From assembly GCA_964626685.1 (NCBI GenBank), contig CAZVJY010000020.1:1-31662 (forward strand): 31,662 bases of DNA. The letters are read 5' to 3'. Positions 15,597 to 24,777 of this stretch are shown piece by piece. Position numbers and translations under genes: made by a program. Below the pieces are notes generated by a model that worked only from the letters and a program-made list of their open reading frames with translations, did not search any database and was not told the DNA's origin. Source of the stretch: RGEC01 sp964626685 (GTDB taxonomy: Bacteria > Bacteroidota > Bacteroidia > NS11-12g > UBA955). The first letter of the stretch is position 1. Each line of letters starts with the position of its first letter.

Positions 15597-18500
15597 GCGT
15601 TGCAATCCTGTTCATCATCTCCACAAATACATCGCTGTGGTAAACTGCTGCATTCGGATCTCCGGGAAAATACAACCGCATCCTGCCATCATTCAATGTG
15701 ATTTTCTCAAGTCCAATCTGCTTGCCAGCCCATTTTAAGCGCACCGTATCCAGCAGTGCCACCACCGCATTAGGCAACTTGCCAAAACGGTCACGCAATT
15801 GCTCTGCAAACGCTTTAAGCTGCATTTCTGTGGCAATGGATGACAGTTCACTATACAGGGCCAACCTTTCTGCCACCTGGGTCACATAATGGCTCGGTAT
15901 GAGCATTTCAAAATCCGCCTCCACCTGACAATCGCGGCTGCTGATATCTTCTGTGCCTTCTTCATCAAACAAACCGGTAAACTCATCATGTTTAAGTTCG
16001 CGCACTGCCTCATCCAGAATTTTATGGTACATCTCAAAACCCATTTCTGAAATAAAGCCGCTTTGTTCGCCGCCAAGCAGATTCCCTGCTCCGCGAATGT
16101 CAAGATCGCGCATGGCCACCTGAAAACCACTGCCCAGATCGGTGTATTCCTCAATAGTGCGAAGGCGCTTGCGTGCATCTTCGCTCAGCACACTTAGGGG
16201 CGGCGACAGCAAATAACAGAAAGCCTTTACATTGCTGCGCCCTACCCGGCCCCGCATCTGATGCAGATCGCTGAGGCCAAACATGTGCGCATTATTGATG
16301 ATGATGGTATTCGCATTGGAAATATCCAGTCCGCTTTCAATGATGGAAGTGGCTACCAGCACATCATACTCGCCTTCAATAAATCGCACCATGGCATCTT
16401 CCAGTGCCGCACCTTCCATTTGTCCGTGTGCAACGCAAACCCGGGCTCCGGGCGCCACATCCTCAATCATGGCGGCAATATCATGAATATCTTTAACGCG
16501 GCTGTGAATAAAAAACACCTGTCCGCCACGCCCCAGCTCATGCTGAACGGCTTCTGAAATAACTTCCCTGTTTAAAGGATGCAGCTCTGTATGCACCGGC
16601 TGTCGGTTGGGCGGGGCTGTATTGATAATGCTTAAATCTCTTGCACCCATCAGCGAAAAGTGGAGTGTACGCGGTATCGGCGTTGCAGTTAGCGTAAGTG
16701 TATCCACATTCACTTTCAGTTCTTTGAGTTTTTCTTTGGCGGCTACACCGAACTTCTGCTCTTCGTCAATAATCATCAGCCCCAGGTCTTTAAACTCCAC
16801 GTCCTTGCCCAGCAACCGGTGCGTGCCAATAAGCACATCTACCTTACCTTCTTTCACCTTGGCCAGCGTAGCCGTTTGTTCTTTGGCGCTTTTAAATCGG
16901 TTCAGATATTCCACGGTTACCGGGAAACCGGCAAAACGTTTTTTAAAGGTGCGGTAATGCTGCTGCGCCAATATGGTTGTAGGCACCAGCACCGCCACCT
17001 GTTTACTGTCGCAAACCGCCTTGAAAGCCGCGCGCATGCTCACTTCGGTCTTTCCAAAACCCACATCGCCGCACACCAGCCGGTCCATGGGCTGTTCGCT
17101 TTCCATGTCGCGCTTTACGTCTTCCGTGGCCTTGGCCTGGTCGGGTGTATCTTCATAGAAAAATCCGGCCTCCAGTTCCAGCTGCAAATAATTGTCGGGT
17201 GCAAACGCATAACCCTTCTGCGCCTTGCGGCGTGCATACAGGCTAATAAGCTCGCGGGCAATATCTTTTACCTTTTTCTTGGTAGCCTTCTTTTGCTTAT
17301 CCCACACCGGACTGCCCAGTTTGTGCAGCGATGGTGCCGTACCATCTTTGCCGGTATATTTGGCAATTTTGTGCAGGCTATTTACGGAGACATACAGCAG
17401 GTCATTGTCGCGGTACACAAGCCTCACCACTTCCTGCTGCACCCCGTTCATCTCCATTTTTTCCAGGCCGGCAAACCGCCCGATACCATGATCCATGTGG
17501 GTTACAAAGTCACCGGGCTTTAGGCTGCGCAATTCACGCAGGGTGAGTGATGTAGATGCACTATAACGCTCGCGGGATTTGGGTCTGTAATATTTGTCAA
17601 ACAGCTGATGCTCGGTAATGAATGCCATTTTCGCATCGGCGTCTGTAAAACCCTGACTCAGTCCGGCATATACTGGGGTGAATTCAACCTGTGCATTTAA
17701 ATCCGTAAGAATGGTCTGCAAACGCTCTATCTGTCGGTTGTTTTCACTAAACAACAGGCTTTCTATTCCTGTTTTTTTGTTTTCCTTTAACCAGTCAATT
17801 AACAGGGTGAAATTCCGTTTGAAAATGGGCTGTGGTTGTTGCAAAAATTCGATACGTTTTGCCTTTGCAGAAGGATTTCCCAGATAGTGCAGCACTGTAA
17901 AGGAATCAAGAATACGCCCCAGCTGACCCGGTGTAAGCAAACGGTCTTTGGGGTTTGGCGGCACGTTTTCTGCGCCGGTATCGGTGGCTGTTGCATGGTC
18001 CTGCAATGCCTTCTCCCAGCCCTTTCCCAGATTTTCAATCTGCAGGGGTAATTCCGCACCAAAAATGAGCGTGTCTTTTCCCAGATAATCAAATACTGGA
18101 GTTCGGTTTTCTTCAAAACGCGCATCGTGCACATTGGGAACCAGGCTAAAGTGGTCCATTTCCTTCAGGGAGAGCTGTGTATTTACATCAAAACTTCGGA
18201 TGCTCTCAATCTCATCGCCATCCAGCTCGATGCGAAACGGGTGCTCATGGGCGAATGAAAAAAGGTCAACGATACCTCCGCGTATGCTGAAGGTACCAGG
18301 CTCAAATACAAAATCCACACGCTCAAATCCATTCTCCTGAAGAAAATCCATCAGAAAATCCAGATTGAGCTGTTGCCTTCGGGCTACATCAAATGTGTTT
18401 TGTGCCAACACATTTTGCTCCACAGCCATTTCGGCAATAGCGGCAGTATAGGTTACCAAAATCCTACGGTTGTTTTTCCGCAATGCAGTAATGGTTTCTA

Positions 18501-18816
18501 TGCGTTCCTGCGCTGAAATGGCATGTTCACTGCCCAGCTTATACGGTTTGAGACAACTGTCGGGCAAAAACAAAATGTTTTCACCGGGGAGCAAATGTTC
18601 CAGGTCCGATTGGATGTACCCAGCTTGATCCCTGTCGGGCATGATAATGAGCAAAGACCTGGGACTAACCGAAAAAAGTGAAGCCAAAATAAGTGCCTGC
18701 CCGGATCCGCTCACGCCCTCCAGGTAAATATGATCTCCGGCATTTGCCAGAGCGGCTTCCAGTTCCTGCATCGGGCCTGTCAGCCCGAAATGCCGGAGAA
18801 TATCTCTGGTATTCAA
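15487..18816 (-). CDS. mfd: Transcription-repair coupling factor Mfd
   Basis: Large ATP-driven translocase that removes RNA polymerase stalled at lesions and recruits UvrA. The 1109 residues show the UvrB-like N-terminal region (IYLEGVSGSGQALI, VEFTPVYAGL), the RNA-polymerase-interacting CarD-like domain (LKPGDFVTHMDHGIGRF), and a RecG-like helicase core with Walker A GDVGFGKTE (K589), Walker B IIDEEQ (D684), TATPIPRTL, and the HQMRGRVGR motif VI. The C-terminal TRCF domain is complete, ending in VLEGLRG. The reading begins with a TTG at 18816; the next ATG (18771) would cut into the first domain, whose usual length before IYLEG favours the TTG. A -7 element lies ten bases upstream. The last 37 codons are duplicated downstream (see 14744-14854), so the end of this gene may be a recombinant replacement. 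Confidence 0.95.
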   Translation of the reverse strand: MNTRDILRHFGLTGPMQELEAALANAGDHIYLEGVSGSGQALILASLFSVSPRSLLIIMPDRDQAGYIQSDLEHLLPGENILFLPDSCLKPYKLGSEHAISAQERIETITALRKNNRRILVTYTAAIAEMAVEQNVLAQNTFDVARRQQLNLDFLMDFLQENGFERVDFVFEPGTFSIRGGIVDLFSFAHEHPFRIELDGDEIESIRSFDVNTQLSLKEMDHFSLVPNVHDARFEENRTPVFDYLGKDTLIFGAELPLQIENLGKGWEKALQDHATATDTGAENVPPNPKDRLLTPGQLGRILDSFTVLHYLGNPSAKAKRIEFLQQPQPIFKRNFTLLIDWLKENKKTGIESLLFSENNRQIERLQTILTDLNAQVEFTPVYAGLSQGFTDADAKMAFITEHQLFDKYYRPKSRERYSASTSLTLRELRSLKPGDFVTHMDHGIGRFAGLEKMEMNGVQQEVVRLVYRDNDLLYVSVNSLHKIAKYTGKDGTAPSLHKLGSPVWDKQKKATKKKVKDIARELISLYARRKAQKGYAFAPDNYLQLELEAGFFYEDTPDQAKATEDVKRDMESEQPMDRLVCGDVGFGKTEVSMRAAFKAVCDSKQVAVLVPTTILAQQHYRTFKKRFAGFPVTVEYLNRFKSAKEQTATLAKVKEGKVDVLIGTHRLLGKDVEFKDLGLMIIDEEQKFGVAAKEKLKELKVNVDTLTLTATPIPRTLHFSLMGARDLSIINTAPPNRQPVHTELHPLNREVISEAVQHELGRGGQVFFIHSRVKDIHDIAAMIEDVAPGARVCVAHGQMEGAALEDAMVRFIEGEYDVLVATSIIESGLDISNANTIIINNAHMFGLSDLHQMRGRVGRSNVKAFCYLLSPPLSVLSEDARKRLRTIEEYTDLGSGFQVAMRDLDIRGAGNLLGGEQSGFISEMGFEMYHKILDEAVRELKHDEFTGLFDEEGTEDISSRDCQVEADFEMLIPSHYVTQVAERLALYSELSSIATEMQLKAFAEQLRDRFGKLPNAVVALLDTVRLKWAGKQIGLEKITLNDGRMRLYFPGDPNAAVYHSDVFVEMMNRIATQPSKFSMKQTDKALIVNVTGVENVFEALYVLEGLRG

Positions 18817-18826
18817 TTTACGATTG

Positions 18827-18834
18827 CAAATTTA
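18827..18834 (-). promoter_or_regulatory. Possible -7 element of mfd
   Basis: TAAATTTG on the minus strand, ten bases before the TTG start of mfd. No TTG was found at the usual -33 distance. If real, the leader is very short, or translation begins at the ATG at 18771 instead. Confidence 0.4.
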
Positions 18835-18918
18835 GGCAATACCATGGCCTTAAGAGCGCATAGGCTAAAAAACCCTTGCTCAGATTTCCCATTCTTTTTC
18901 AAAAAACAACACTAAAAA

Positions 18919-20616
18919 TCATCTAACTAAATAGGTAACTCCGTCGTCAACATATCGTTTCCATCCAAAACGGTTCACCAAACAAGCCTCTCCCTTACTA
19001 ACATTCGCATTGGGCACATCGGTCAAGGCTATACGAACGGCCGTTATTTCTGACTTATGCATCATGGCGGCCCAGTCTGCAGAAGCAATTTCGGGAAGGG
19101 CAGAATCACCCTGCAACAGCAACGTGGTTTTCACCCATGGTTTTTCAACCAAGGAATCCCAAACCGCCTGGGGAATCCTGGAAACATATCCGCTGCACAC
19201 TTTTGCATGGGGTACACGTATCAGCTTTGCATCAGCGCTTTGATAATCACCTATCATCCGGAAACCGTCGCGCACACCAAAAGGCAGCGTCAATGTAGTT
19301 TCACCCTGAAGATAGCGCATATCAGCGGAGGATGGACTAAGGGATTCTTTGCCCAAAAATTGTTTTGTCTGCAAAGCATGCTCAAAGATAAATACCGAAA
19401 CAAACAGACCCATAACGGGTATTTTAATCCATTCATACTTCCATTGAACACCCTCAATTACGGTGAAAATAAAAACCAGTGAAGCAATAAGAAACATCTC
19501 AAACATCCTTCCTGGTGCGCGGAATTGATCCAGAACCGGGAAATAGTGCGTAAAAGAAGTGGGCAGGTAAAGCAGGTTTTTGCCATCCCACTTTATAACA
19601 GGAAATGTCATGCAGAAGAATACAACCAGCATGAACAACCATAAGATTGACGGATGGTTACAGACTAAATATTTCCTAAACAGAAAACAACAAATCAGCA
19701 GTAATAAGATCAGCGAAAATCCAGCGAAAACAAAATTCTCACTGATTGGGGAATTCCCAAAAACATGATGCGAATAAAACCATTTGCCAAAATGTCCGGG
19801 AATAAAAAACGACCTGAAATCTGCGGCCGACCAGATCCCCCCCTTTTTGTCCATACCATTGATGCACAACAACCTTGAAATTACATGTGTAACTATAAAA
19901 ACAAAAAACACCACCATCCATTTTTTCCAATTCATGGCTGTCAATAGTTTGCTTAAAAACCGAACATATACAAACCAGAGAAACATAAAACTGACCGTAT
20001 AGATGATGGCATAATAATCAAAAGCAATATTCACCGCCAGAATCAATATGGAAAACAGCAGCATTAATGGCTTTTTCAAAACCGCATTTGCATCAAAACT
20101 GCATAGAAAGACATACAAATTCCATGGAACCAGCCCCAATAATATTAGATTAATGTGAATTCCGCTTTTAGCCAGCATATAACCATTAAATACGGCCACC
20201 AGCGCAATCATCAAGCGATACAAGCTTGATTTAATCCAGAAAGAAGTAAGCTTGTAAACACCTGCCGAAAAAAAGACAAGATGCAAATACGCCACCAGAT
20301 TTATTGAAACAACAGCATCATCGATGATCCAGTTAAATACACCCACAATAAGGGTAAGCGCATGACCCCAAAGGCTTATCCCATCAGGCGCCAGAATGGC
20401 ATTCGTATAGTATAAACCAGTGTGAAAATTCAGTGCATTTTTTACGTGTTCCGCATTCCAGTAAACCGTGAAGATGTCGTCAGGTATTTGTATGAAACCC
20501 AACTTCTGAAAATCCGGAAAAATGTAAATTTTGATGAGGATTGCAGGAACAATCCATGATAAAACCAACCAAGCAATCCCGTTTTTTCGGCTTGAACCTA
20601 ATGATTCGGGAAACAT
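18919..20616 (-). CDS. Polytopic membrane protein, GT-C glycosyltransferase-like
   Basis: 565-residue protein with about ten to twelve hydrophobic helices from residue 15 to 400, then a soluble C-terminal domain of about 160 residues. The layout, an acidic site in the first loop (IQIPDDIFTVYW), and the FRAPGRMFEMF segment just before a late helix resemble YfhO-like and other lipid-linked-sugar GT-C transferases. Without a search, a precise family cannot be given. The ATG is two bases after the stop of the transketolase C-half gene, so it is the last gene of that unit. A role in attaching sugars to a membrane lipid or envelope glycan is plausible but not shown. It is separated from mfd by about 100 bases. 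Confidence 0.6.
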   Translation of the reverse strand: MFPESLGSSRKNGIAWLVLSWIVPAILIKIYIFPDFQKLGFIQIPDDIFTVYWNAEHVKNALNFHTGLYYTNAILAPDGISLWGHALTLIVGVFNWIIDDAVVSINLVAYLHLVFFSAGVYKLTSFWIKSSLYRLMIALVAVFNGYMLAKSGIHINLILLGLVPWNLYVFLCSFDANAVLKKPLMLLFSILILAVNIAFDYYAIIYTVSFMFLWFVYVRFLSKLLTAMNWKKWMVVFFVFIVTHVISRLLCINGMDKKGGIWSAADFRSFFIPGHFGKWFYSHHVFGNSPISENFVFAGFSLILLLLICCFLFRKYLVCNHPSILWLFMLVVFFCMTFPVIKWDGKNLLYLPTSFTHYFPVLDQFRAPGRMFEMFLIASLVFIFTVIEGVQWKYEWIKIPVMGLFVSVFIFEHALQTKQFLGKESLSPSSADMRYLQGETTLTLPFGVRDGFRMIGDYQSADAKLIRVPHAKVCSGYVSRIPQAVWDSLVEKPWVKTTLLLQGDSALPEIASADWAAMMHKSEITAVRIALTDVPNANVSKGEACLVNRFGWKRYVDDGVTYLVR

Positions 20617-20618
20617 GT

Positions 20619-21575
20619 TTATCCCTTTCTGGCAATCGCTCTTTCTGCAGCTGCAACTACATCTGCTGTATCAAGATGATACTTGGTGAGCAGTTCCTCG
20701 GGTTTACCACTTTCGCCAAAGCTGTCCATAACCGCAACCATTTCCACCGGTGTTGGGATATTACGTGCCAGCAGCTGAGCTATGCTGTCGCCCAGCCCGC
20801 CATTGATCTGATGCTCTTCTGCAGTTACCACACAACGGGTTTTACGCACGCTGTTTAGCACGGCTTCCACATCCAGTGGCTTGATGGTATGTATATTGAT
20901 GATTTCCGCGCTGATACCTTTTTCAGCCAGAGCCTCTCCAGCCTGTATCGCTTTCCAAACCAGGTGCCCGGTGGCAAAAATGCTCACGTCGGTTCCTTCG
21001 TTCAACATCAGTGCCTTTCCAATTTCAAAAACCTGATTTTCCGGGGTAAACACGGGCCATTTGGGTCGGCCGAAGCGCAGATATACCGGTCCGTGATACT
21101 TGGCAATGGCCAGCGTGGCAGCTTTGGTCTGGTTGTAATCACAGGGATTAATCACCGTCATACCAGGCAGCATTTTCATCAAGCCAATATCTTCCAGAAT
21201 CTGGTGGGTGGCACCGTCCTCTCCAAGTGTCAGTCCTGCATGACTGGCGCAAATTTTCACATTTTTGTCGCTATAGGCAATGCTCTGCCTGATTTGATCA
21301 TACACCCTGCCGGTACTGAAATTAGCAAATGTTCCGGTGAACGGAATTTTGCCTCCGGTAGCCAGTCCGGCGGCAAGCCCCATCATATTGGCTTCAGCAA
21401 TACCCGCCTGAAAAAAGCGGTGCGGAAATTCCTTCTGAAAGGCATCCATCATCAGGGAACCGGTTAAATCGGCACACAGGCCTACTACACGCTCATCGAG
21501 CCTTGCGGCCTCTAGAAGTCCGGCACCAAACCCACTGCGGGTGTCTTTTTGGGCTGTTATTTCAAATTTTTTCAT
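20619..21575 (-). CDS. Transketolase C-terminal half (split transketolase, subunit B)
   Basis: 318-residue protein covering the pyrimidine-binding and C-terminal domains of transketolase. It shows SGFGAGLLEAARLDERVVGLCADLTGS at the start (pyrimidine domain), ASHAGLTLGEDGATHQILED, and the C-terminal VVTAEEHQINGGLGDSIA. It needs the N-terminal half encoded at 22958-23803 to bind thiamine diphosphate. Split transketolases occur in archaea and many bacteria; some are true pentose-phosphate enzymes and others act in sugar or cofactor branches, so the substrate is not certain. The two halves would normally be adjacent; here a secreted VWA gene lies between them. Its start is 3 nt after the VWA stop, and the GT-C-like gene follows 2 nt after its own stop. 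Confidence 0.9.
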   Translation of the reverse strand: MKKFEITAQKDTRSGFGAGLLEAARLDERVVGLCADLTGSLMMDAFQKEFPHRFFQAGIAEANMMGLAAGLATGGKIPFTGTFANFSTGRVYDQIRQSIAYSDKNVKICASHAGLTLGEDGATHQILEDIGLMKMLPGMTVINPCDYNQTKAATLAIAKYHGPVYLRFGRPKWPVFTPENQVFEIGKALMLNEGTDVSIFATGHLVWKAIQAGEALAEKGISAEIINIHTIKPLDVEAVLNSVRKTRCVVTAEEHQINGGLGDSIAQLLARNIPTPVEMVAVMDSFGESGKPEELLTKYHLDTADVVAAAERAIARKG

Positions 21576-21578
21576 GGA

Positions 21579-22958
21579 TTACAAAGTCAATACAGTATTA
21601 CTGCCTGTGGTTATTTTAAAGTCAACGGTTTTGCTGTAAAGGGTTCTGGTTTCGCTTTTTGCACGATAAACAGCCTTGTACTCTCCGGGCTGCATGGTAA
21701 TAAACTGCGATGTGCGGGTTCCATCGATATCTGTCACCCACTCCATCTTGTTTTCCCTGATTACAAAAATGGATGCAACCACGTCACGGCCTAGCGTAAG
21801 TTGAAGCTGCCCGGGTGCAGGAATTTCAACAGTGTAGGTCTTGTTTTGCATTAATTCCACTCCAGGTATGAACATACGTGGCAGGGTCAGCAATTCCAGA
21901 TCATATTTTCCGGTCAGATATTTTTTGGTGGTTTGAAAATCCTGTGCAAACAGTGTTTCCATTTTTCCGGTCTGGCGCACAATGGCCTGCAACCTTCCGT
22001 ATTTGGTAATGCCGCCCACTTTCAGGGCGAGGCTTCCCATAGGTGTTTCAAACGGAATAATATTGTGTCTTCCGGGCTGCAGCTCTACATTTTTTCTGGT
22101 TACACTGGGAAGGGTGTGCACCACAATGTCATATTTGCGCATCGGATCCAAATAAAGTGTATCCGGTATGCCCTTACCATTCATGGTATGCACAACATTT
22201 TCCAGAACCTGGCCGCTGGTAGCGTCATAAACCGTTAATGGCACATCTGTTTCGCGCGGTTGGTTTTGATTGTCGAGTAAGTTGAACTGCACGGAAGTGT
22301 TGTTCAATGTCTGGCTTACTATCACACCAATGATTTTTCTGAATTCATCTTCGGTTTGCGCATTAAAATACCGTCCGGCACATGAGTAGGTTTGCTTAAA
22401 CTTTTCCCCATCGGTACCCAGACCAATGATAAACGGTTGCAATATTATTCCCTTGCGCTGCAGTTCCTGACTTACGGCGCAGGGATCACCCGGACATTCT
22501 TCTATGCCATCGGTGATGAGGATAATTACGTTTCTTGAATTTTTATCAGCAGGAAAATCCTTGGCTGTGGCAAGTAAGCTCTGGGTAATGGAAGTGTAGC
22601 CTAAAGGCTTTACCTGCCTGAGTTTTGTGATAAACCCTTTATGGTTGTTCGGCGCAAATGGAACTTCCAGCTTGGTGTCATAGCAATCGCGCATGGTAAT
22701 GGGTTTCCCGTGACCAAAGACACGCAGCCCCACTTCGCAATTCTCCACAAAACGCAGGCTGTCTACCATCCGGCTGATGAGGGTTACGCTCACAGCCCAG
22801 CGGTTGGTTTTACCCATTTCAGCCACCATGGATCCGCTGGCATCCAGCAAGAAGAGAATCCGGGTTTTTTTACCCGGAAATGCATTCTGGATTTGCGATT
22901 GAGCTGTCACAGCAGTCAAGGCAGTGAGCAGCAATATCCATGGTTTTAATTTATTCAT
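21579..22958 (-). CDS. Secreted von Willebrand factor A domain protein
   Basis: 459-residue exported protein. Residues 1-20 are a signal peptide (KLKPWILLLTALTAVTA). The VWA domain follows directly, with an intact metal site: D39-A-S-G-S43, a threonine in GYTSIT, and ITDGIEE for the last strand; a CPGDPC pair may form a disulfide. Residues about 225-459 form repeated beta-sandwich segments (VQFNLLDNQ, VPLTVYDATSG, LKVGGITKYG, MQPGEYKAVYRAKS) without a clear family name. No membrane helix, lipobox or T9SS tail is seen, so a periplasmic location is most likely. Its ATG overlaps the transketolase N-half stop by one base (TAATG), and it lies 3 nt before the C-half gene, so it is translated within that operon. 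Why a secreted adhesion-type protein sits between two cytoplasmic enzyme halves is unclear. Confidence 0.85.
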   Translation of the reverse strand: MNKLKPWILLLTALTAVTAQSQIQNAFPGKKTRILFLLDASGSMVAEMGKTNRWAVSVTLISRMVDSLRFVENCEVGLRVFGHGKPITMRDCYDTKLEVPFAPNNHKGFITKLRQVKPLGYTSITQSLLATAKDFPADKNSRNVIILITDGIEECPGDPCAVSQELQRKGIILQPFIIGLGTDGEKFKQTYSCAGRYFNAQTEDEFRKIIGVIVSQTLNNTSVQFNLLDNQNQPRETDVPLTVYDATSGQVLENVVHTMNGKGIPDTLYLDPMRKYDIVVHTLPSVTRKNVELQPGRHNIIPFETPMGSLALKVGGITKYGRLQAIVRQTGKMETLFAQDFQTTKKYLTGKYDLELLTLPRMFIPGVELMQNKTYTVEIPAPGQLQLTLGRDVVASIFVIRENKMEWVTDIDGTRTSQFITMQPGEYKAVYRAKSETRTLYSKTVDFKITTGSNTVLTL

Positions 22959-23803
22959 TAGAAATCTCCCAGTTCTGTTACGGGGAGTTGTTCCATGGCT
23001 TTTTCAAACTGCTCTGCATTGGGGGCCTTACCATGCCAGGCATGGGTTCCCATCATAAAATCAACCCCCTGCCCCATTTCCGTTTTCATGACAATTACCA
23101 CGGGTTTCCCTTTACCCATCTTGGCTTGGGCCTGGGGAATCATATTCATGATTTCATCCATGTTGTTTCCGTCCATGTGCATCACTTCCCATCCAAATGC
23201 TGCAAACTTGCTGCCAATTTCATCAAAGCCCATGATATCTAGCGTTGATCCATCGATTTGCTGACCATTGAAATCAACCGCTACAAGCATATTATCCAGT
23301 TTGTTGTGCGCAGCATACATTACTGCTTCCCATATCTGACCCTCCTGCAACTCCCCGTCTCCGGTCACCACATAAACAGTTCTGTTATCGCTGTTCAGCT
23401 TTTTTGAAAGCGCAATTCCTGCAGCAACACTGAGACCCTGCCCCAAACTGCCGGTGGCAACCCTTATTCCGGGCAATCCCTCATGGGTTGCAGGATGGCC
23501 CTGCAATCTAGAGTTGATCAGCCTGAAAGTATTCAATTCCGCAACAGGAAAATACCCGGAGCGAGCCAGCACACTGTAATAAACAGGGGAAACATGGCCG
23601 TTGCTGAGTATGAATACATCCTCGTTTTCCGCTTCCATACTAAAGGACGAAGGATTGTGCTTCATAAAATGAAAAAACAAAGCAGTGAAATAATCCGCCA
23701 GCCCAAGCGATCCGCCGGGGTGGCCGCTTTGAACGTTGTAAACCTGACGCAGAATATCTCTGCGCACCTGTCTTGCGACTACCTTAAGCTGGCTTGCATC
23801 CAT
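22958..23803 (-). CDS. Transketolase N-terminal half (split transketolase, subunit A)
   Basis: 281-residue thiamine-diphosphate-binding half of transketolase. It contains SGHPGGSLGLADYFTALFF near the start, a LGQGLSVAAGIALSKK helix, and the diphosphate/Mg2+ motif beginning GDGELQEGQIWEA with the asparagine in VDFNGQQIDG. It should pair with the C-terminal half at 20619-21575 and transfer two-carbon units between sugar phosphates. A GTG at 23824 would add seven residues; the ATG at 23803 fits the family's normal N-terminus better. It is the first gene of the tkt-VWA-tkt-GT-C unit and is divergent from bamD; the 167 bases between them should hold both promoters. The fourth-step product is not fixed by sequence, since related split enzymes serve other pathways. 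Confidence 0.9.
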   Translation of the reverse strand: MDASQLKVVARQVRRDILRQVYNVQSGHPGGSLGLADYFTALFFHFMKHNPSSFSMEAENEDVFILSNGHVSPVYYSVLARSGYFPVAELNTFRLINSRLQGHPATHEGLPGIRVATGSLGQGLSVAAGIALSKKLNSDNRTVYVVTGDGELQEGQIWEAVMYAAHNKLDNMLVAVDFNGQQIDGSTLDIMGFDEIGSKFAAFGWEVMHMDGNNMDEIMNMIPQAQAKMGKGKPVVIVMKTEMGQGVDFMMGTHAWHGKAPNAEQFEKAMEQLPVTELGDF

Positions 23804-23930
23804 GATTTTTTGAGGGGTTCCCACTATGCAAATTTGCTGCTGTTACGACTTTCGCTATGCACAAGTTTTCAAGAGTTAATACACGAGTTAAAACCCCAAG
23901 ATTCAACCCATTCATGCTTCGTCTTTTCAA

Positions 23931-23961
23931 TTGCTTTTATGGTGTTTTTGCAGTATATTCG
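23931..23961 (+). promoter_or_regulatory. Promoter of the bamD operon
   Basis: TTG at 23931-23933, a 20-base spacer and TATATTCG at 23954-23961 (one mismatch to TAnnTTTG). It lies nine bases before the ATG at 23971, so it rules out the longer in-frame start at 23857. Confidence 0.5.
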
Positions 23962-23970
23962 CGGGTCCAA

Positions 23971-24777
23971 ATGATGCGTGTTTTTCGATTTCTACCCATA
24001 ATTTTCCTCCTCGCTGCCTGCAGCGATTACGGGAAAATTTACAAATCGAAAAATGCTACAATGAAATACAAAAAGGCCGTGCAGCTGTACATGAAAAAAG
24101 ACTTTGCCCGGGCACTGCCTTTGTTTGAGCAGTTAAGGGACATCTACGGAAGAGCAACCGACAGCCTTGAACAGGTTTATTTTTACACCGCCTACAGCCA
24201 CTATGGTCTGGGTGACTATGAATTTGCCAGTATGTTCTTCAAAGATTTTACGGAAAATTTCACCACCAGCAAGCGCAGCATAGAGTGCGCTTATATGGCT
24301 GTTTACTGCGATTATCTTGACATCGGATCTCATGAGCTTGATCAAAGCCAAACGCTCAAGACCATTGGAGGACTCCAAACGTTTATAAACTATTATCCCG
24401 ACAGTGAGTATGCCCAGCGCTGCAACAATCATATTGATGATCTGAGAAGAAAACTGCAGCAAAAAGAATACGATCATGTGAAGCAATACTTCTTGATGGG
24501 TGATTTTCGCGCCGCCGTTAATTCTGCCAAAAACACACTCAAACTTTATCCCGACATGGAAAAAAAGGAGGAGCTTGAGTTTTTAATCGTTAAAGCCCAG
24601 TTTAATTACGCAGCAAACAGCGTTGAAAAAAAGCGATTGGAGCGATACAAAGAAGTACTGGATTATTATCAGGATTATGCCTACAGCAATGGCAGCAAAG
24701 GAGAACATGCCGCAGAAGCTGCAACCATAAACAAAAAAGCAAAAGAAGCCATCGAAAAACTAAAAACATTATTATGA
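23971..24777 (+). CDS. bamD: Outer membrane protein assembly factor BamD (lipoprotein)
   Basis: Essential part of the BAM complex that folds beta-barrels into the outer membrane. From the ATG at 23971 the protein has 268 residues and begins with a lipoprotein signal (MRVFRFLPIIFLLAAC), the lipid-bearing cysteine being residue 17. The remainder is made of tetratricopeptide-like helices (YKKAVQLYMKKDFARALPLF, YGLGDYEFASMFFKDF, INYYPDSEYAQRCNNHI), as in other BamD proteins. A frame extension back to 23857 adds 38 residues and would bury the lipobox, so it is rejected. The stop overlaps rpoZ by four bases. The order bamD, rpoZ, coaBC, porD-like is a conserved block in Bacteroidota. Confidence 0.92.
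   Translation: MMRVFRFLPIIFLLAACSDYGKIYKSKNATMKYKKAVQLYMKKDFARALPLFEQLRDIYGRATDSLEQVYFYTAYSHYGLGDYEFASMFFKDFTENFTTSKRSIECAYMAVYCDYLDIGSHELDQSQTLKTIGGLQTFINYYPDSEYAQRCNNHIDDLRRKLQQKEYDHVKQYFLMGDFRAAVNSAKNTLKLYPDMEKKEELEFLIVKAQFNYAANSVEKKRLERYKEVLDYYQDYAYSNGSKGEHAAEAATINKKAKEAIEKLKTLL

Noticed and set aside
15436..15738. Plus-strand 100-codon frame over the mfd 3' end
   Set aside because: It is the antisense of mfd; a similar frame over the remnant arises only from the duplication.
16819..17523. Plus-strand 234-codon frame inside mfd
   Set aside because: Antisense to the conserved helicase core and without recognisable motifs; long antisense frames are common over such genes.
23857..23970. 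38-residue N-terminal extension of BamD
   Set aside because: It would put the lipoprotein signal inside the protein; the promoter at 23931-23961 also overlaps this stretch.
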